The notes beneath the pieces were generated by a model, which worked only from the letters and a program-made list of their open reading frames with translations, was not told the DNA's origin and ran no database searches. The position numbers were made by a program, and so were the translations under genes. From DASPWW01 sp963841715 (GTDB lineage Bacteria > Actinomycetota > Thermoleophilia > Solirubrobacterales > 70-9), in the NCBI GenBank assembly GCA_963841715.1, contig CAWJDP010000003.1:248001-312000 (forward strand): a stretch of 64,000 nucleotides of DNA. The letters are read 5' to 3'. This document shows, piece by piece, positions 61,240-64,000 of this stretch (within the stretch, counting starts at the first letter, position 1; each line of letters starts with the position of its first letter).

Positions 61240-61989
61240 CTACGACTTCTCTTGCGCGGCGCGGGCGGCGATGCCGTCGACGAACAGATCGAGCAGGAGG
61301 TCGAAGCGAGCGTCCTGGTCGACCATCGCGAAGTGGTGCGCGACCTGCTTCAGGTTCGAGAACCGCTCGCTGGGAAGCGAGGAGAGGTAGGTGCGCACCA
61401 TCTGCGCGACCTCCTCGATCTGCGGGGCGCCCTCGGGCGCCTTCTCGTCATAGCCGGCTTCGTCGAGGGTGAAGCCGTTCACCAGCGAGAGCATCAGCAG
61501 GTAGCCCTGCACGGCGAGCTCGTCCGGCACGCCGCCGGCGCGCAGGATCGCCAGGACACCCTCCGAGAGGCGAAGGGCATTGGGCCCCATCGGGATCCGG
61601 CCGATCGAGAGCTGCACGATGTCTCGGTGGCGCAGGACCGTCCGGCGCGCCGTCCGGGCGACCTCTTTGAGTTGCTCCTGCCAGCGCTCGGGGTCGGGCT
61701 CGGGCAGCTCCGCGAGCTGCTCGCCGATCACCTCCTCGAAGAGGAGATCGAGCAGCCCGTCCTTCGAGCCGACGTGCCAGTAGAGGGAGGCCGCGCCCGT
61801 ATCGATTTCGTCCGCGACCTTTCGCATGCTGAAGGCGTCGAGGCCCTCGCTGTCGAGCACCTTGATAGCGGCCTCGACGATCGCCGCCTGGGTGAGGGGA
61901 TCGCGCCGCCTGCCCTTCCCACGTTGCGGCACGCGCTGCCACGGGGGTGGCGGTAGCTCGGCTGCCTCGTCGCGTGCCATCTCGAACAC
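61240..61989 (-). CDS. TetR family regulator with TetR_C-type ligand domain
   Basis: 249 aa. The HTH (AAIVEAAIKVLDSEGLDAFSMRKVADEIDTGAASLYWHVGSKDGLLDLLFEEV) and the long helical C-terminal domain resemble the tetracycline-repressor subclass. Divergent from the DHA2 pump at 62098, with three overlapping palindromes between them. Likely represses the pump until a drug binds. Confidence 0.93.
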   Translation of the reverse strand: MFEMARDEAAELPPPPWQRVPQRGKGRRRDPLTQAAIVEAAIKVLDSEGLDAFSMRKVADEIDTGAASLYWHVGSKDGLLDLLFEEVIGEQLAELPEPDPERWQEQLKEVARTARRTVLRHRDIVQLSIGRIPMGPNALRLSEGVLAILRAGGVPDELAVQGYLLMLSLVNGFTLDEAGYDEKAPEGAPQIEEVAQMVRTYLSSLPSERFSNLKQVAHHFAMVDQDARFDLLLDLFVDGIAARAAQEKS

Positions 61990-62000
61990 CGTACTACACC

Positions 62001-62024
62001 CGAACGATGTTGCATGATCGTTCG
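62001..62024. promoter_or_regulatory. Putative TetR operator (8-bp arms)
   Basis: CGAACGAT-gttgcatg-ATCGTTCG, a perfect 8-bp inverted repeat, 12 bp upstream of the regulator start and about 75 bp upstream of the pump start. Confidence 0.65.
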
Positions 62025-62034
62025 AAATCTGCTA

Positions 62035-62056
62035 GAACACTGTTCGTCTTGGAACA
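62035..62056. promoter_or_regulatory. Second palindromic operator cluster
   Basis: Two interlocking palindromes share the half-site TGTTC: GAACA-c-TGTTC (62035-62045) and TGTTC-gtcttg-GAACA (62041-62056). They contain the same GAAC core as the first operator and probably bind additional regulator dimers near the pump promoter. Confidence 0.5.
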
Positions 62057-62097
62057 GCATTCGTCTAGCGATAGGCGTTCGACAAGGAGGCGGCGTG

Positions 62098-63537
62098 ATG
62101 GAGGCAATCGCGGTACGAAGCGGAATCGAGCGCTACCAGCGCCGATGGCTGGCGGCGGCGGTGATGATCGCCGCGGCGACGATGGATCTGATCGACCTGA
62201 CGATCGTCAACGTGGCCCTGCCGACAATCCGGGCGGACCTCGGTGCGACCGGGACCCAGCTCGAGTGGGTGATCTCGGCATACATGCTCGCCTTCGCGGC
62301 GGCGCTGATCGTGTCGGGGAGCTTTGGCGATCTGCTCGGGCGCAGGCGGCTCTTCATCGCCGGGATCGCGGCCTTCGGGCTCGCGAGCCTGGCGGCCGGC
62401 CTGGCCCACTCATCCGACGAGCTGATCGCTGCGCGCATCGTCCAGGGCACGGCGGCGGCGGCGATGATCCCGCAGCTGCTCGGAACCTTCCGGACGATCT
62501 TCGACGGCGAGGAGCGCGGGAAGGCGTTCGGCGCCTACGGGGCGACGCTCGGCTTCGCCTCCGCGATCGGGCTCGTTCTCGGCGGAGTGCTGACTCAGGC
62601 CGATCTGTTCGGGTGGGGCTGGAGGACGGTGTTCTTCGTCAACGTCCCGGTCGCGCTTGCGTCGCTGATCGCGACCGTGCGCGTCGTACCGGAGAGCAGC
62701 GATCCCAAGGCGGGTCGCCCGGATCTCATCGGTGCGGGTGTGCTCGCCGCGTCGATCGTCGCGATCGCCTATCCGCTGCTCGAGGGCCGCGACCTCGGCT
62801 GGCCGACGTGGACGTGGATCACGCTCGCCGCCGGCGTCGGCGGGCTTGTCGCTCTCGGCGCTGTCTATGAGCGACGGCCACGGGCGGGAGTCGCGCCCCT
62901 GCTGCGGACCCGGCTCCTCCGGGTCCCGGCCTTCTCGACCGGCCTCGTCGTCCAGGCGGCGTTCTCCGCCGGGCTGCAGGGCTTCTCGGTGATGTTCGTT
63001 GTCTGGATCCAGGGCGGGATGGGCTTCTCGCCGCTCGGCGCGGGGCTGACGCTGCTCGCGTTCAGCGTCGGGAGCTTCCTCCTCGCCCCGTTCGCCGTGG
63101 CGCTGGCGCAGCGCTACGGCCGTACGATCCTCAGCCTCGGCGGCCTCCTGATGGCGTCCGGCGTGGTCGGGGTCGTGCTCGGAGCGAGCTCCGTCGGCAC
63201 CGGCTCCGATCCGTGGCCGGTCGTTCCCGGGCTCCTCGTCGCCGGGGCGGGACTCTCGCTGATGATCATCCCGCTCGTCAACGTCGTGCTGGCGGCCGTC
63301 CCGCACGAGGTCGCGGGCGGCGCGGGCGGAGTCTTCAGCACCTCGCAGCAGCTCGGCGGGGCGATCGGCGTGGCGGTGATGGGAACGGTGTTCTTCTCGC
63401 AGCTGGAGAGCCATCCGTTCACCGACGCGTTCAAGCACGCGGCGCTCGTCGTGATCGGCATGTTTCTCATCGCCGCCGTGCTGTCCCTGGCCTTGCCGCA
63501 AACTGCGCTCGGCGAGGAGGAGGTCGCCAATCTTTGA
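62098..63537 (+). CDS. DHA2-family MFS efflux transporter
   Basis: 479 aa from ATG 62098 (GTG 62095 is adjacent), preceded by AAGGAGG. About 14 helices; MIAAATMDLIDLTIVNVALPTIRADL, motif A region SGSFGDLLGRRRLFIAG, and motif C-like GATLGFASAIGLVLGGVL. Typical multidrug antiporter controlled by the divergent TetR regulator. Confidence 0.93.
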   Translation: MEAIAVRSGIERYQRRWLAAAVMIAAATMDLIDLTIVNVALPTIRADLGATGTQLEWVISAYMLAFAAALIVSGSFGDLLGRRRLFIAGIAAFGLASLAAGLAHSSDELIAARIVQGTAAAAMIPQLLGTFRTIFDGEERGKAFGAYGATLGFASAIGLVLGGVLTQADLFGWGWRTVFFVNVPVALASLIATVRVVPESSDPKAGRPDLIGAGVLAASIVAIAYPLLEGRDLGWPTWTWITLAAGVGGLVALGAVYERRPRAGVAPLLRTRLLRVPAFSTGLVVQAAFSAGLQGFSVMFVVWIQGGMGFSPLGAGLTLLAFSVGSFLLAPFAVALAQRYGRTILSLGGLLMASGVVGVVLGASSVGTGSDPWPVVPGLLVAGAGLSLMIIPLVNVVLAAVPHEVAGGAGGVFSTSQQLGGAIGVAVMGTVFFSQLESHPFTDAFKHAALVVIGMFLIAAVLSLALPQTALGEEEVANL

Positions 63538-63573
63538 TGTCGCGGACGGCCTGGATCGGGCCAGATCTGCCGG

Positions 63574-64000
63574 CTACGCCGCGCTCGGCGCTCCGAACCA
63601 GGTGGTGAGCGCGTCCGAAAGCCCCTCGTCCGTGCCGTCTTCCACCCAGGCGACATGTCCGTCGGGCCGAATCAACACGGCGGCGGGAGCGGTGACCGCG
63701 CCGAACACCGGCAGCTCCCACGTGCCGGTGTACTCGGCGTCGGCCGTCTCGACCCGGTCCGCCCATCAGGCGATGTCGAGGTCTCGTCCATGCTCAGCAG
63801 CTCGGACACGCTGGCGCAGGCCCTCGATGCTGTCGTCGGGGCGCATCAGCGCGGTTTGCGCCAATCGTGGTCTGCAAGACGCGGGCGGCGACCGGGTGGC
63901 GCTCGGCATGGTAGGTATCGAGGAGGCTCTCGGTCGAGATCCCGTCGATCACCTGGGCCAGCTTCCAGCCGAGATTCACCGCATCCTGCACGCCGACGTT
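63574..64000 (-). pseudogene. Decayed FAD-dependent aromatic monooxygenase, C-terminal region
   Basis: Minus strand, entering from the window's right edge. It reads MQDAVNLGWKLAQVIDGIST and LLDTYHAERHPVAARVLQTTI, the conserved C-terminal FAD domain of PheA/TfdB-type monooxygenases. A frameshift near 63866 shifts to AQTALMRPDDSIEGL, and a second one near 63805 to LLSMDE. A deletion then joins it to LDIA, an in-frame TGA, and WADRVETADAEYTGTWELPV ... DALTTWFGAPSAA ending at TAG 63574. Multiple lesions show that it is a pseudogene. Confidence 0.75.

Noticed and set aside
1..64000. CRISPR arrays, IS elements, phage structural genes, integrases, restriction systems
   Set aside because: Looked for throughout; none could be supported. 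The absence of an integrase matters for the island interpretation.

Overview
The window is about 64 kb of GC-rich DNA with densely packed genes, many 4-bp start/stop overlaps (ATGA, GTGA, TTGA) and frequent GTG or TTG starts. Gene content points to an actinobacterium of the Thermoleophilia/Solirubrobacterales type (inference): a DUF6458 membrane protein, tandem NTF2-like (SnoaL-like) genes, a PPOX-class flavoprotein, short-Q-loop cytochrome bd, several DHA2 efflux pumps and many exported beta-propeller proteins. No phage, IS element, CRISPR array or integrase was found.

Layout. 0.1-3.8 kb: a small membrane protein, a HAD phosphatase and the minus-strand replication/repair operon dnaX-ybaB-recR. 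3.9-9.4 kb: a GT-C-like membrane protein, an M15-like exported protein, a TauE/SafE permease, the 4.5S SRP RNA (minus), a DUF1326 protein, a GST-like protein and YqgE. 9.5-11.7 kb: tRNA-Val(CAC) followed by five tandem NTF2-like genes and then a perfect 44-bp copy of the tRNA 3' half; this looks like a small integrated island with no integrase. 11.8-19.4 kb: an aldo/keto reductase, an exported NHL protein divergent from a Tat-exported lipoxygenase, a PPOX flavoprotein, a cupredoxin lipoprotein, a TetR regulator and a SanA/YdcF-like protein. 19.4-28.3 kb: a long plus-strand operon of small membrane protein, zwf, GH15 enzyme, GMC oxidoreductase, NDH-2, cydA and cydB, which links sugar oxidation to an NADH-to-oxygen chain. 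28.3-44.3 kb: two DUF389 proteins, a cyclase-family hydrolase, a frameshifted membrane phosphodiesterase, an MBL hydrolase, a 2-hydroxyacid dehydrogenase, a PfkB kinase, an MFS pump, an ECF sigma/anti-sigma pair, an exported M1 peptidase, an alcohol dehydrogenase and an SDR. 44.3-53.7 kb: two tandem exported paralogues, a K+ channel, a DHA2 pump, tiny membrane proteins, and a TetR-MBL-MFS operon with a clear operator.

54.2-58.1 kb is a decayed region. It holds three orphan 3' halves of tRNA-Ser genes, each starting near the anticodon, together with broken genes: a monooxygenase/EthD-like C-terminus, an internally deleted LuxR/MalT-type regulator and a truncated NTF2-like gene sitting directly after a tRNA-Ser 3' half. 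The same pairing of tRNA 3' half and NTF2-like gene thus occurs twice in the window, once intact and once in ruins. 58.1-64 kb: a 1019-aa exported ILEI-like protein, a TetR/MFS divergent pair with nested palindromes, and a decayed FAD monooxygenase running off the end.

The most notable observation is that tRNA 3'-half direct repeats frame NTF2-like gene cassettes, suggesting a non-autonomous, tRNA-targeting mobile cassette that amplifies this family. This is inferred from sequence only.
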